A DNA stretch of 64,000 nucleotides from Saccharopolyspora indica. Lineage in GTDB: Bacteria > Actinomycetota > Actinomycetes > Mycobacteriales > Pseudonocardiaceae. Of the stretch, positions 8,417 to 16,946 are shown piece after piece. The stretch's first letter is position 1. Each line of letters opens with the position of its first letter. Made by a program: the position numbers and the translations under genes. The stretch is from assembly GCF_027853965.1 (NCBI RefSeq), contig NZ_JAQGLB010000001.1, positions 1 through 64,000 on the forward strand, given 5' to 3'. The notes under the pieces were generated by a model, which worked only from the letters and a program-made list of their open reading frames with translations, searched no databases and was not told the DNA's origin.

Positions 8417-9383
8417 CGTCAACATCGCCCGCGGTGCGGGCCCGCAGACCCGCCAGGAGAGCAAGTTCCGCAGCTACCTCCGGCTGGGCAAGCTCGACGT
8501 GTTCGACTACTACATCGGCATCCTGGTGGTCTCCGCCGCGGTGCTGCTGCCGGTCGCCGCGGTGGAGCCCGGGACCGTGCCGATGCTGCTGCTGTTCCTG
8601 GCGGGCGAGGTCTGCACCATCGTCGCGATGGTCGCGCTCGACGACGTGACCGGCTACCGCGACGGCAGCGACATCGAGAACTACGGGCCCAACAACCCGC
8701 TGCGCAAGAAGCTGCGCAAGCCGCTGGTGGCCGGGACGCTGACCGAGGCGGAGGCGATGCGGTTCGCCTGGATCACCGCCTGCGCCGGAGCGCTGCTGTG
8801 GACCGGGGCGATCGCGGTGGCACCGCATCGTCCGATGTGGACCGTGGTGCTCATCGCCGCCACCTACGTGATCTCGCTGCAGTACTCCTACGGGGTGAAG
8901 CTGAGCTACCACGGGTTCCAGGAGGCGTTCCTGGTCGCGCTCGGGGTGGCGCTGGTGTTCGGCCCCTACGGCCTGGCGACCGGGGAGTTCTCCGGGTTCC
9001 TGCTGGTGCAGGCGGTGCTGTTTGGCATGGGGCCGCTGATGTTCGGGGTGTACTCCAACACCAACGACGTCGAGGGCGACCGCGCGGTCGGGCGGCCGAC
9101 GGTGGCCGCGCTGACCTCGCCGCGCGGCAACGCGATCTTCATCGGCGCGCTGTCGGCTGGCGAGTTCGTGCTCGTCGCGGCCGCATCGCTGACCGCAGTG
9201 GCGCCTGAGTGGTTCGTCGTGCTGATGCTGCCCGCGACGATCCTGCGCGCCCGCCAGTACTACCTGGGCTTCGGCCGCGGCGACATCATGCGCGCCCGCA
9301 AGCTCGGCTTCACCGTGCACCGCACGTACGTGGCACTGCTGGTCCTGGCGAACCTGCTGATCGGAACGGGGATCCTCGCGTGA
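8406..9383 (+). CDS. UbiA-family membrane prenyltransferase-like protein
   Basis: A 325-aa polytopic protein with about eight hydrophobic segments. UbiA enzymes bind prenyl diphosphates through two Asp-rich motifs. Here the first is altered to DDVTGYRDG (79-87) and the second is NDVEGDRAVGR (220-230). It could prenylate an aromatic or polar acceptor made by the cluster, or act as a UbiA-type cyclase; the altered first motif prevents a firmer call. The start lies 11 nt inside the upstream aminotransferase gene. No dedicated prenyl diphosphate synthase occurs in this locus. Confidence 0.8.
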   Translation: MTSDVNIARGAGPQTRQESKFRSYLRLGKLDVFDYYIGILVVSAAVLLPVAAVEPGTVPMLLLFLAGEVCTIVAMVALDDVTGYRDGSDIENYGPNNPLRKKLRKPLVAGTLTEAEAMRFAWITACAGALLWTGAIAVAPHRPMWTVVLIAATYVISLQYSYGVKLSYHGFQEAFLVALGVALVFGPYGLATGEFSGFLLVQAVLFGMGPLMFGVYSNTNDVEGDRAVGRPTVAALTSPRGNAIFIGALSAGEFVLVAAASLTAVAPEWFVVLMLPATILRARQYYLGFGRGDIMRARKLGFTVHRTYVALLVLANLLIGTGILA

Positions 9384-10765
9384 GCCGGGACCTTGACGTC
9401 GCGGTCGTCGGTGCCGGTATCGCCGGGCTGACCGCGGCGCACGAGCTGCGGCGCGCTGGTCTGTCGGTGCGGGTCTTCGAAGCGGCACCGCAGGTCGGCG
9501 GGCGGATGGCCAGCGCGCGTCACGACGGCTGGACCATCGACACCGGGGCCGAGCAGATCTCGCCGAGCGGCTACCGGGCGACCTGGGAGCTGATCTCCCG
9601 GCTCGGGCTGACCGACGACGAGGTGCCGCGCATCGGCCGGCCGCTGGCGGTGTGGCGCGACGGGCGGGCGCACGCCGGTGTCGCCGAGGCACGGGCGCTG
9701 CTCAGCGGTGCGGGCCTGTCCCGCCGCGCCCAGCTCGACCTGATCCGCTTCCAGGCGTGGGCGTTCCGGCACCGCGAGGGCTTCGACGACGATCGCCCGG
9801 AGCGCAGCCTGCTGGCGGCCGAGACCGTCGCCGACTTCGCCCGCCGCTACCACCCGGACCTGCACGACTACCTCCTCCAGCCGGTCGCCGGGAGCTTCTT
9901 CGGCTGGAACACGGAGCGATCGGCCGCAGCGGTCATGGTGAGCCTGCTGCTGTCGGTGGGCAGCGCGGGCACTTGGCGCACCTACCGCGACGGCATGGAC
10001 ACCCCGGCGCGCCTGCTGGCCGCGGAGCTGGACGTCGCGACCGGGCAGCCGGTGCACCAGGTCATCGCCGACGACGGTGGCGCCCGCCTGCAGATCGGCG
10101 AGGACGTCGCCACCGCGCGCTCGGTGCTGCTGTGCGTACCCGCGCCCGTCGCCGCCGAGCTGCACGCGAATCCACCGGCGGAGGACGCGGAGTTCCTCGC
10201 CGCGTGCACCTTCACCCCGGCGCTGAAGGTGAGCTGCCTGCTGGACGCACCGCTGTCCGCGCCCGGCGGCGACCGGCCGTACGTGCTGCTCACGCCCGCG
10301 GTGGAGGAGCAGGTGCTGTCGGCGATCATCCTCGACCACGAGAAGCACCCCGGCCGGGCGCCCGCGGGCAAGGGCCTGCTGACGCTGATGGCCAACGCCG
10401 CGACGATCCCGGACCTGCTGTCGGCCCCGGACGCGGAGATCGTCGACCGGCTGACCCGGGCGGTGCCGCGCTACCTCCCGGGTTTCGACGCGGTGAACCG
10501 GCGGAACTTCGTGCACCGCCACCGGTTCGGGCTGCCCGAGGCGACACCCGCCGCCTTGCACCGGCGGGCCCGGTTCATGAATCGCCCGGTCGGCCCGGTC
10601 GACTACGCGGGCGACTGGGTGATGCTGCGCCCAGCCAGCGAAGGAGCGGTGCGCGCCGGAGCGCTCGCCGCGTCGCGGGTCCTCAGCGGGCTCCGCCCGC
10701 TGGTGCGACCGGCGTTCAGCAAGCGACTGCCGATCCGGACCGAGGACCTGGAGAACTCCCGTTGA
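9380..10765 (+). CDS. FAD-dependent amine-oxidase/protoporphyrinogen-oxidase-like oxidoreductase
   Basis: The 461-aa product begins with a flavin-binding VAVVGAGIAGLTAAHEL motif, followed by EAAPQVGGRMAS, the hallmarks of the monoamine oxidase/protoporphyrinogen oxidase/phytoene desaturase fold. A C-terminal VDYAGDWV segment is the second FAD contact. The GTG start at 9380 overlaps the stop of the prenyltransferase gene (GTGA). The tight pairing suggests it desaturates or oxidises the prenylated product or a cyclic amine. It is not a housekeeping HemY candidate by context, since no heme genes are near. Confidence 0.82.
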   Translation: MSRDLDVAVVGAGIAGLTAAHELRRAGLSVRVFEAAPQVGGRMASARHDGWTIDTGAEQISPSGYRATWELISRLGLTDDEVPRIGRPLAVWRDGRAHAGVAEARALLSGAGLSRRAQLDLIRFQAWAFRHREGFDDDRPERSLLAAETVADFARRYHPDLHDYLLQPVAGSFFGWNTERSAAAVMVSLLLSVGSAGTWRTYRDGMDTPARLLAAELDVATGQPVHQVIADDGGARLQIGEDVATARSVLLCVPAPVAAELHANPPAEDAEFLAACTFTPALKVSCLLDAPLSAPGGDRPYVLLTPAVEEQVLSAIILDHEKHPGRAPAGKGLLTLMANAATIPDLLSAPDAEIVDRLTRAVPRYLPGFDAVNRRNFVHRHRFGLPEATPAALHRRARFMNRPVGPVDYAGDWVMLRPASEGAVRAGALAASRVLSGLRPLVRPAFSKRLPIRTEDLENSR

Positions 10766-12345
10766 GACCGCATGACATGGGTGTGCTCTTCGACGAGTGC
10801 GCCGCGCGAGGCACCGCCACCACCGCGCACCTGGACCGGCCGTTCGACATCGCCCCGGACGGCGGCGCGGAGTACGGCGCGGCAGCGCTGGCCGGGCTCG
10901 TCCGGGACGCCGCCGGCTGGTTGTCGGCCGCCGGTGCGGGACGCGGTGACCGGGTGGCGATCCTGAAGGACAACCACTGGGACTACGACCTGCTCGCCTG
11001 CGCCGCGGCGCGGGTCGGCGCGGTTCCGGCGCAGCTGTCCGCCCAGCTGTCCCCGGACTCGCTGGCGATCCTGCTCGAACGGCTCAAGCCCGCGGTGCTG
11101 ATGACCACCTCCGGTCAGCTGGAGCGGTGCCGCGCGGTGGGGATCGACCTGACGGCCTTCGCCGGTGCCACCGTGACCACGGACGTCACGGCCCCCGGTG
11201 CGGTGCACCTCGACCAGCTGCGCGGTGGCCGGGTTCCGGCTCCGCAGCGGCGCGGGGAGGACGAGCCGCTGGTGATCGACCACACCTCCGGCACCACCGG
11301 GGTCCCGAAGCTCGTGGTGCACTCGACCCGCACGATCATCGGTGAGCTGGCCCGGTTCGAGGCGCGGCGGATGCCCAAGATCGGCGTCCGCGGCGATGAC
11401 GTGGTGGCCACGGCCAGCTCCTACGCGCACGGCCGCACCTTCTGCTGGACCGCCGTGGTGATGAGCATGGCGCCCCGCGAGGTCGTGATCCTGACCGGCC
11501 AGGACCCGAACCGCGCCGACCCGGTGCTGCGGGCGCACCCGCCCACGATCATGGAGGGACTGCCCGCGTCCTACGTGCGGTTCCGGCCGCTGACCGAACG
11601 CCTGGACAACCCCTTCCGCCGGGTCAGGCTCTACATCAGCACCTACGACGCGGTGCACCCGCCGATGATCCGCGCCTACCTGAACGCCAGTCGGCAGCGG
11701 AATCCGCTGTGGATGGACGGCTGGGGGCAGACCGAGACCGGGCCGCTCACCTTCCGCTTCCACACCCGCCGGTCGCTGGCCCGCCGCCCGGCGGGGCACG
11801 ACGTCGGGCGGCCGATCCCGGTCAAGACCAGGCTGCGGCTGGTCGACCCGGACACCTTCCGCCCGGTGCGGCCCGGACAGCCCGGGCTGGTGCTGGCCCG
11901 CACCGCGGCTCGCTGCCTGGACTACCTCGGCGAGTCCCGGCGCTGGTCGGACAAGCAGGTGGGGCAGTGGTGGATCACCGGTGACCTCGGCGTCCGCCGG
12001 TGGGACGGCAGCGTGCGGCTGCTGGACCGCGAGGTCGACCGCACGCCCGAGGGCAGCTGCCTGGAGGTCGAGGACGTCCTCGAGGACCGGCTGCCGGAGG
12101 CGCTGGAGTGCGTGCTGCTCGCCGAACCGGGCAAGCCGCCGCTGCCCGTGATCATCACCGCCGACGGGACTCTTTCGACCGCCGCGTGGCGGCGCGCGTG
12201 CCGACGACTGCCGCGGATGCAGGAACCGGTGTCGTTGCGGTGGGACGACGTGCCCCGCACCGGCACCGCCAAGGTGCGCCGCATGGACCTGCGCGAACAG
12301 CTGACCGGCAGCACCGCCACGTGCGGCACCGGCCGATGGACTTGA
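10762..12345 (+). CDS. AMP-forming acyl-adenylate synthetase/ligase 1
   Basis: A 527-aa ANL-superfamily enzyme. The phosphate-binding loop is HTSGTTGVPK (174-183), the later WGQTETG is the adenine motif, and the conserved C-terminal lysine occurs in RTGTAKVRRMDL. It should activate a carboxylic acid as acyl-AMP. A TTG start overlapping the previous stop (TTGA) is chosen because a GGAG lies about 9 nt upstream; an in-frame ATG at 10777 is the alternative. There is no carrier domain, so the acceptor could be CoA, an amine of the amino-sugar, or an unlinked carrier. Substrate unknown. Confidence 0.88.
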   Translation: MRPHDMGVLFDECAARGTATTAHLDRPFDIAPDGGAEYGAAALAGLVRDAAGWLSAAGAGRGDRVAILKDNHWDYDLLACAAARVGAVPAQLSAQLSPDSLAILLERLKPAVLMTTSGQLERCRAVGIDLTAFAGATVTTDVTAPGAVHLDQLRGGRVPAPQRRGEDEPLVIDHTSGTTGVPKLVVHSTRTIIGELARFEARRMPKIGVRGDDVVATASSYAHGRTFCWTAVVMSMAPREVVILTGQDPNRADPVLRAHPPTIMEGLPASYVRFRPLTERLDNPFRRVRLYISTYDAVHPPMIRAYLNASRQRNPLWMDGWGQTETGPLTFRFHTRRSLARRPAGHDVGRPIPVKTRLRLVDPDTFRPVRPGQPGLVLARTAARCLDYLGESRRWSDKQVGQWWITGDLGVRRWDGSVRLLDREVDRTPEGSCLEVEDVLEDRLPEALECVLLAEPGKPPLPVIITADGTLSTAAWRRACRRLPRMQEPVSLRWDDVPRTGTAKVRRMDLREQLTGSTATCGTGRWT

Positions 12346-12437
12346 GAGCACTGCCCGTCCGCGATCGTGCTCGGGCCTCCTGCGCAGATCGACCACCGAG
12401 CAGGCCATTGACCAACAGGTTCTGAGGGGGAACTGAA

Positions 12438-13247
12438 GTGACGCACGTCCAGACCGCCCCGGGCGGTTACGTCTTCGACAACCACAACCCGCACAGCGGT
12501 GAGCAGCACCGGTGCCTCGCCGCCGCGTATGACCCGCTGACGACCGAGCGGCTCGCCGCCACCGGTGTCGGCGAGGGCTGGCACTGCCTGGAGGTGGGCT
12601 GCGGCGGCGGGAGCGTCGCGCGGTGGCTCGCCGACCGCGTCGGGCCGACCGGGAGCGTGCTGGCCACCGACGTGAAGCTGACCGACATCCCGCCGCACCC
12701 CCGCATGACCACCGCGGAGCACGACATCACCGCCGAGCCGCTGCCGGAGGACCACTTCGACCTGATCGTGGCCCGGCTCGTCCTGCAGCACCTCGCCGAG
12801 CGGGACGCGGTGCTGGCCAAGCTGGTCCGGGCGCTCAAGCCCGGTGGCTGGCTGCAGATCGACGAGTTCGACACCTCCTACGAGCCGGTGCTGCTCGCGC
12901 CCGACGACGAATCCGCGCGGCTGTACGAGAAGTTCCTCGCGGCCAAGAGCGAGCTCATGCGCCGCAACGGCGGCGACCCGTCGTGGGGGCGGCAGGTGGC
13001 CCGCGCGATGCGCGCCGCCGGGCTCGTCGACGTCGATCCGGTGCCCAGCGCCCGGCCGAGGCACGCGGGCTCGCCGGACATCGGGCTCCAGCTGCACCAC
13101 ACCTACCACCTGTGGGACGGGTTGCTGTCGGTCGGCATGACCGGCGATGAGCTGCACGCGGTCCGGGAGGTGATGCGCGATCCGTCGTTCCGCGCGTCCT
13201 CCAGCGTCATCTACTCGGTGCAGGGACGGAAGGATCAGCACCGTTGA
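12438..13247 (+). CDS. SAM-dependent class I methyltransferase
   Basis: A 269-aa protein with the SAM-binding LEVGCGGGS motif (51-59), the post-I acidic region ATDVKL and the VLQHLAERDAVLAKLVRALKPGG segment that follows motif IV in ubiquinone/sterol-type methyltransferases. The GTG start is preceded by GAGGGGGAA. A 92-nt gap separates it from the ligase, the widest within the rightward arm, so an internal promoter is possible. It probably O-, N- or C-methylates a small intermediate; the acceptor cannot be told. Confidence 0.88.
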   Translation: MTHVQTAPGGYVFDNHNPHSGEQHRCLAAAYDPLTTERLAATGVGEGWHCLEVGCGGGSVARWLADRVGPTGSVLATDVKLTDIPPHPRMTTAEHDITAEPLPEDHFDLIVARLVLQHLAERDAVLAKLVRALKPGGWLQIDEFDTSYEPVLLAPDDESARLYEKFLAAKSELMRRNGGDPSWGRQVARAMRAAGLVDVDPVPSARPRHAGSPDIGLQLHHTYHLWDGLLSVGMTGDELHAVREVMRDPSFRASSSVIYSVQGRKDQHR

Positions 13248-14899
13248 CCGCGGTGCGGACGGGGCCGGAGGTGGCGGCCCGCGTCGCGGCCGAACAGCTG
13301 AGGGCCTTGCCCGGAGATCCCGAACCGCTGGCGTTCGACATCGACTGGGCCGGGCCGGTCGAGCACGAGCTGCCCGATGAGCCTGCCGTGCAGGCCGCGT
13401 GCGGGATCATGCACGTCCACGGGCGCGCGGCAGGCCGTCCGCAGCGCCTCGGTGTCGACTACGCCAGCACCTTGGCCGGAGTTCTTGCCGCGCAAGGTGT
13501 TCTGGCCGCGTCGCTGGCGCGGGCACGCGGTGCGTGGTTCACCTCCGTGCGGACCTCGGTGGCCGAGGCCGCGCTGCTGTCCGTGCAGCAGTACCTCGCG
13601 GTCGCCACCGCCGACGACGACTGGGCGGAGCACTGGCAGTCCGGTGGTCGCCCGCCGTTCACCAGCCGGGACGGCGTCCGCTTCGAGCTGGAAGTGCTGC
13701 ACGCCGAGGGCTGGCTCCGGTTCTGGGCGGAGCTCGGCGCGGAGTCGGGCGCGGTGGCGGACGGCTGGTGGCCGTTCCAGCAGCGCTTCGCGACCGCCGC
13801 GGCGAATCTGCCTGAAGCGCTGCACCGGGCCGTGCGCGAGGTGGACTACGACACCGTGGTGTCGGTGGCCGCACTCGCCGGGGTGAGCGTGCTGCCGGTG
13901 CGGGACGATCCGGTGCCGCCTGCCGAAGCGCCCGCGTGCACGTTCCGCGCCCTGCCCGGCACTGCGCGGTTCGCTGAGCGGCGTGGTGTTGCACCGCTGG
14001 ACGGCATCGTCGTGGTGGAGTCCACCAGGCGGATCCAGGGGCCGCTGGCCGGGCACCTGCTGCGGATGCTGGGAGCCGAGGTCATCCGCGTCGAACCGCC
14101 GGGCGGCGATGCGATGCGCGGCGTTGCGCCGATGTCCGGCGACTGCTCGGCGCGGTTCCGGGCGCTCAACGACGGCAAGCGGGCCGTCGAACTCGACGTC
14201 AAGAGCGCGAGCGGTCGCCGGGAGCTGTGCGAACTCGTCGCCGACGCGGACGCCTTCGTGCACAACTGGGCGCCGGGCAAGGCCGCGCAGCTGGGTCTCG
14301 ACGCCGAGGACCTGTCCCGGGTCGCCCCCGGCCTGGTCTACGCGTGGTCGTCGGGCTGGGAACCCCTGCGGTGGCCGGATCCACCGCTGGGCACGGACTT
14401 CCTGGTGCAGGCGCACAGCGGGCTGGCCGCCGCGGTGCAGCCCGCGGGCGAGCCGAGTGCGCCGTCGTTGATGACGTTGACCGACGTGCTCGGTGGCGCG
14501 GTGAGCGCGATGGGCGTCCTGGCCGCGCTGCTGCACCGGCAGCGCACCGGGGAGGGAGTGCGGGTGGACAGCTCGCTGTTCTCCAGCGCCGGTGTCCTGC
14601 CCCGGCCACCGCGACGCCCGGTGCTGGATCAGCCGCTGCGGACTTCGGACGGTTTCGCGGTGCTCTCCGGGACAGCTCCGGAACAGCTCGCCGCCATTCT
14701 GGGCGTCGCGCCCGAGGCCGTTGCCGAGCGCATCCGCGAACGGCCCAGCGGCTTCTGGTCGGCGGAGCTCTCCGCCGCGGACGTGGTGGTGACCCCGGTG
14801 TGCACCGACCTGCGCGAGCTGGCCGCCGACCCGCGCTTCGCCGCCGTGCTCGGCCGCGGCACCCACGTGTTCCCCCTCGCTCCCTGGGAGTTCTCGTGA
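13244..14899 (+). CDS. Double-length family III (CaiB/BaiF) CoA-transferase
   Basis: The 551-aa protein is built from two CaiB-like parts. Residues about 45-230 contain GVDYASTLAGVLAAQGVL, and residues about 250-460 contain a full N-terminal CaiB core (LRMLGAEVIRVEPPGGD) plus LTDVLGGAVSAMGVL. The two segments align with each other around D72 and D414, the positions of the catalytic Asp of the family. These enzymes move CoA between carboxylic acids through acyl-aspartyl intermediates. The TTG start overlaps the preceding stop (TTGA). It may load or recycle the acyl group used with the neighbouring adenylating enzymes. Confidence 0.85.
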   Translation: MTAVRTGPEVAARVAAEQLRALPGDPEPLAFDIDWAGPVEHELPDEPAVQAACGIMHVHGRAAGRPQRLGVDYASTLAGVLAAQGVLAASLARARGAWFTSVRTSVAEAALLSVQQYLAVATADDDWAEHWQSGGRPPFTSRDGVRFELEVLHAEGWLRFWAELGAESGAVADGWWPFQQRFATAAANLPEALHRAVREVDYDTVVSVAALAGVSVLPVRDDPVPPAEAPACTFRALPGTARFAERRGVAPLDGIVVVESTRRIQGPLAGHLLRMLGAEVIRVEPPGGDAMRGVAPMSGDCSARFRALNDGKRAVELDVKSASGRRELCELVADADAFVHNWAPGKAAQLGLDAEDLSRVAPGLVYAWSSGWEPLRWPDPPLGTDFLVQAHSGLAAAVQPAGEPSAPSLMTLTDVLGGAVSAMGVLAALLHRQRTGEGVRVDSSLFSSAGVLPRPPRRPVLDQPLRTSDGFAVLSGTAPEQLAAILGVAPEAVAERIRERPSGFWSAELSAADVVVTPVCTDLRELAADPRFAAVLGRGTHVFPLAPWEFS

Positions 14900-16485
14900 C
14901 CTGGATTTCCCGCAACGGCGTCGAGATCCGCGACCTGGTGCCCGCGGAGCTGCGCCGCCGGTGGGTCGAGCGCGGCGATTGCCCCGACCGCGACCTCTAC
15001 GCGCTGCTGCGCGAACGCGTTCGCGCCCATCCCGGGCGGGAAGCGGTCATCGACGGCGAACGCGCGCTCGACTACGCCGGACTGGACCGCGAGGTGCGCC
15101 GGATCGCCGCCGCACTGTCCCGCGCGGGGCTCGGGCCCGGCGACATCATCGGGATCAGGCTGCCCAACGGCTGGCGCGCGCTGGTGGCCGAACTCGCGGT
15201 CGTGGCCATCGGCGCGGTCGCGCTCCCGTACCCGGCGGGGCCGGGCAGCCGCGACACCAGGAGCCTGCTCGGCCGGTCCCGCGCCACCGCGGCGATCTTC
15301 GCCGACCGGGCGGACGCTGCGGTGGCCGCCGAACTGCCGCACCTGCGCGAGGTCTTCACCTTCGGCTCGGGCTCGCTGGACGAAGCCCCGGAGGAGCACG
15401 GCTGGGAGCCGTCGCCGATCGATCCCGAGGCCCCGGCGCGCATCCTGGTGACCTCCGGCTCGCAGGCGGAGCCGAAGATGATCGCCTACTCGCACAACGC
15501 CATGGGCGGCGGCCGGGCGAACTACGTCCGCGCCCTGCACCGCGGCGACGGCCCGATGCGCGGTCTCCTGCTGGTGAAAACCGCCACGTCCTACGGTTCG
15601 TGCGCCGTGGTGAGCCTCACCGCGCTCGGCTCGACGCTGATCCTGGCCGACCGCTTCGACGCCGCCGAAACGCTGCGCACGGTCGCGCGGCACCGCCCGT
15701 CGCACCTGTTCGGAGTGCCGACCATGCTGCGGCGGCTGGCCGAACACCCCGCAGCACCGGAGGAGGATCTCTCCAGCCTCCAGGCCGTCGTGTCCAGCGG
15801 CGCGCCACTGCCCGAGGTGACCGCCGCCGCCTGCCGGCAGCGCTTCGGGTGCCAGGTGATCACCATCTACGGCTCGTCGGACGGCATCAACTGCCACACC
15901 GCCAGGACCGGCGAGCTCCCCGGAACCGGCACACCGGATCCGGCGGTCGCCGACATCCGCACCGTCGACGAGCACGGGGCCGACGCGCCGACCGGCGAGA
16001 TCTGGGCGCGAGGCCCGATGACACCGCTGAGCTACGTCGCCGACGCCGAGCTCGACGCCCGCTACCGCACCGCGGACGGCTGGGTCCGCAGCGGCGACCT
16101 CGGCACGTTCGACCAGCACGGCAGGCTGCACGTGCTCGGCAGGCTCAAGCAGGTGGTGTCCCGGGGCGGGTACCAGATCAGCCCGGCGGAGGTCGAACGA
16201 GAGCTCAGCGCGCACCCCGCGATCGTGGACGTGGCGTGCGTTGCCGTGCCGGACGCGGATCTGGGGGAGCGGATGTGCGCGTGCATCAGCCAGGCCGCGG
16301 CCACGCCCGAGCTCACGCTGACCGACATCACCGACTTCCTGGCGGCCGAACGCGGCCTGGAACGCCGGAAGCTGCCGGAATACCTGCTCAGACTCCCGGA
16401 ACTGCCGCTCGCTCCGACCGGCAAGGTGTGCCGCCGCACGGTGACCGCGATGGCGGCCGAACTCGAGAAGGAGACCGCACGATGA
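14896..16485 (+). CDS. AMP-forming acyl-adenylate synthetase/ligase 2
   Basis: A 529-aa ANL enzyme distinct from ligase 1. Its P-loop is weakened to VTSGSQAEPK (185-194), the adenine-binding motif reads YGSSDG instead of the usual YGxTE, and the C-terminal catalytic lysine is in APTGKVCRRT. The style is closest to aryl/alicyclic acid activating enzymes such as the DhbE or cyclohexanecarboxylate-CoA ligase group. The GTG start overlaps the CoA-transferase stop. It probably adenylates the acid handled by the CoA-transferase, though the degenerate loop leaves activity uncertain. Confidence 0.85.
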   Translation: MTWISRNGVEIRDLVPAELRRRWVERGDCPDRDLYALLRERVRAHPGREAVIDGERALDYAGLDREVRRIAAALSRAGLGPGDIIGIRLPNGWRALVAELAVVAIGAVALPYPAGPGSRDTRSLLGRSRATAAIFADRADAAVAAELPHLREVFTFGSGSLDEAPEEHGWEPSPIDPEAPARILVTSGSQAEPKMIAYSHNAMGGGRANYVRALHRGDGPMRGLLLVKTATSYGSCAVVSLTALGSTLILADRFDAAETLRTVARHRPSHLFGVPTMLRRLAEHPAAPEEDLSSLQAVVSSGAPLPEVTAAACRQRFGCQVITIYGSSDGINCHTARTGELPGTGTPDPAVADIRTVDEHGADAPTGEIWARGPMTPLSYVADAELDARYRTADGWVRSGDLGTFDQHGRLHVLGRLKQVVSRGGYQISPAEVERELSAHPAIVDVACVAVPDADLGERMCACISQAAATPELTLTDITDFLAAERGLERRKLPEYLLRLPELPLAPTGKVCRRTVTAMAAELEKETAR

Positions 16486-16937
16486 CAGATGTGACCAGCC
16501 TCCGGTTCGACATCGGCGGTACGACGCCGACGACGTTCACCGCGCTGCACCAGCTCAGCCGCGACGCCGAGGACCTCGCCCGGCAGTCCGGGCTGGACGC
16601 CCGGCTGATCGAGCTGGTGCGGCTGCGCGCCTCGCAGATCAACGGCTGCGGGTACTGCCAGCAGCTGCACTCGAAGCAGGCGCTCGACAGCGGGGAGTCC
16701 GAACTCCGGTTGCGCGAGCTGGCGGACTGGGCGGAATCGGAGCACTTCACCGGGGCGGAGCGGGCCGCGCTGCGGCTGGCGGAGTCGATCACCCGGCTCG
16801 ACGGCGGCGTGCCCGACGCGGACTACCTCCCGGCGACCGAGCACTTCGACCGCACCCAGTTGGTCTGCCTGGTGTGGACGGTCTCGTTGATCAACACCTA
16901 CAACCGGCTGGCGGTCTCGATGGTGCCCACCGCGTGA
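16482..16937 (+). CDS. AhpD/carboxymuconolactone decarboxylase-family protein
   Basis: A 151-aa all-helical protein with the AhpD-type redox motif CxxCxxxH (C56, C59, H63 in NGCGYCQQLH). Such proteins act as thiol peroxidase/reductase partners; a few are decarboxylases. It ends the rightward arm and its ATG overlaps the ligase stop. Only 9 nt separate its stop from the end of the convergent pseudokinase gene, leaving no room for a separate terminator. A role in redox protection or in a late tailoring step is an inference. Confidence 0.88.
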   Translation: MTDVTSLRFDIGGTTPTTFTALHQLSRDAEDLARQSGLDARLIELVRLRASQINGCGYCQQLHSKQALDSGESELRLRELADWAESEHFTGAERAALRLAESITRLDGGVPDADYLPATEHFDRTQLVCLVWTVSLINTYNRLAVSMVPTA

Positions 16938-16946
16938 TGAGAGGGG

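Noticed and set aside
213-16937. Known PKS, NRPS or C7N-cyclitol cluster
   Set aside because: No ketosynthase, condensation, carrier or sedoheptulose-phosphate cyclase-like gene is present.
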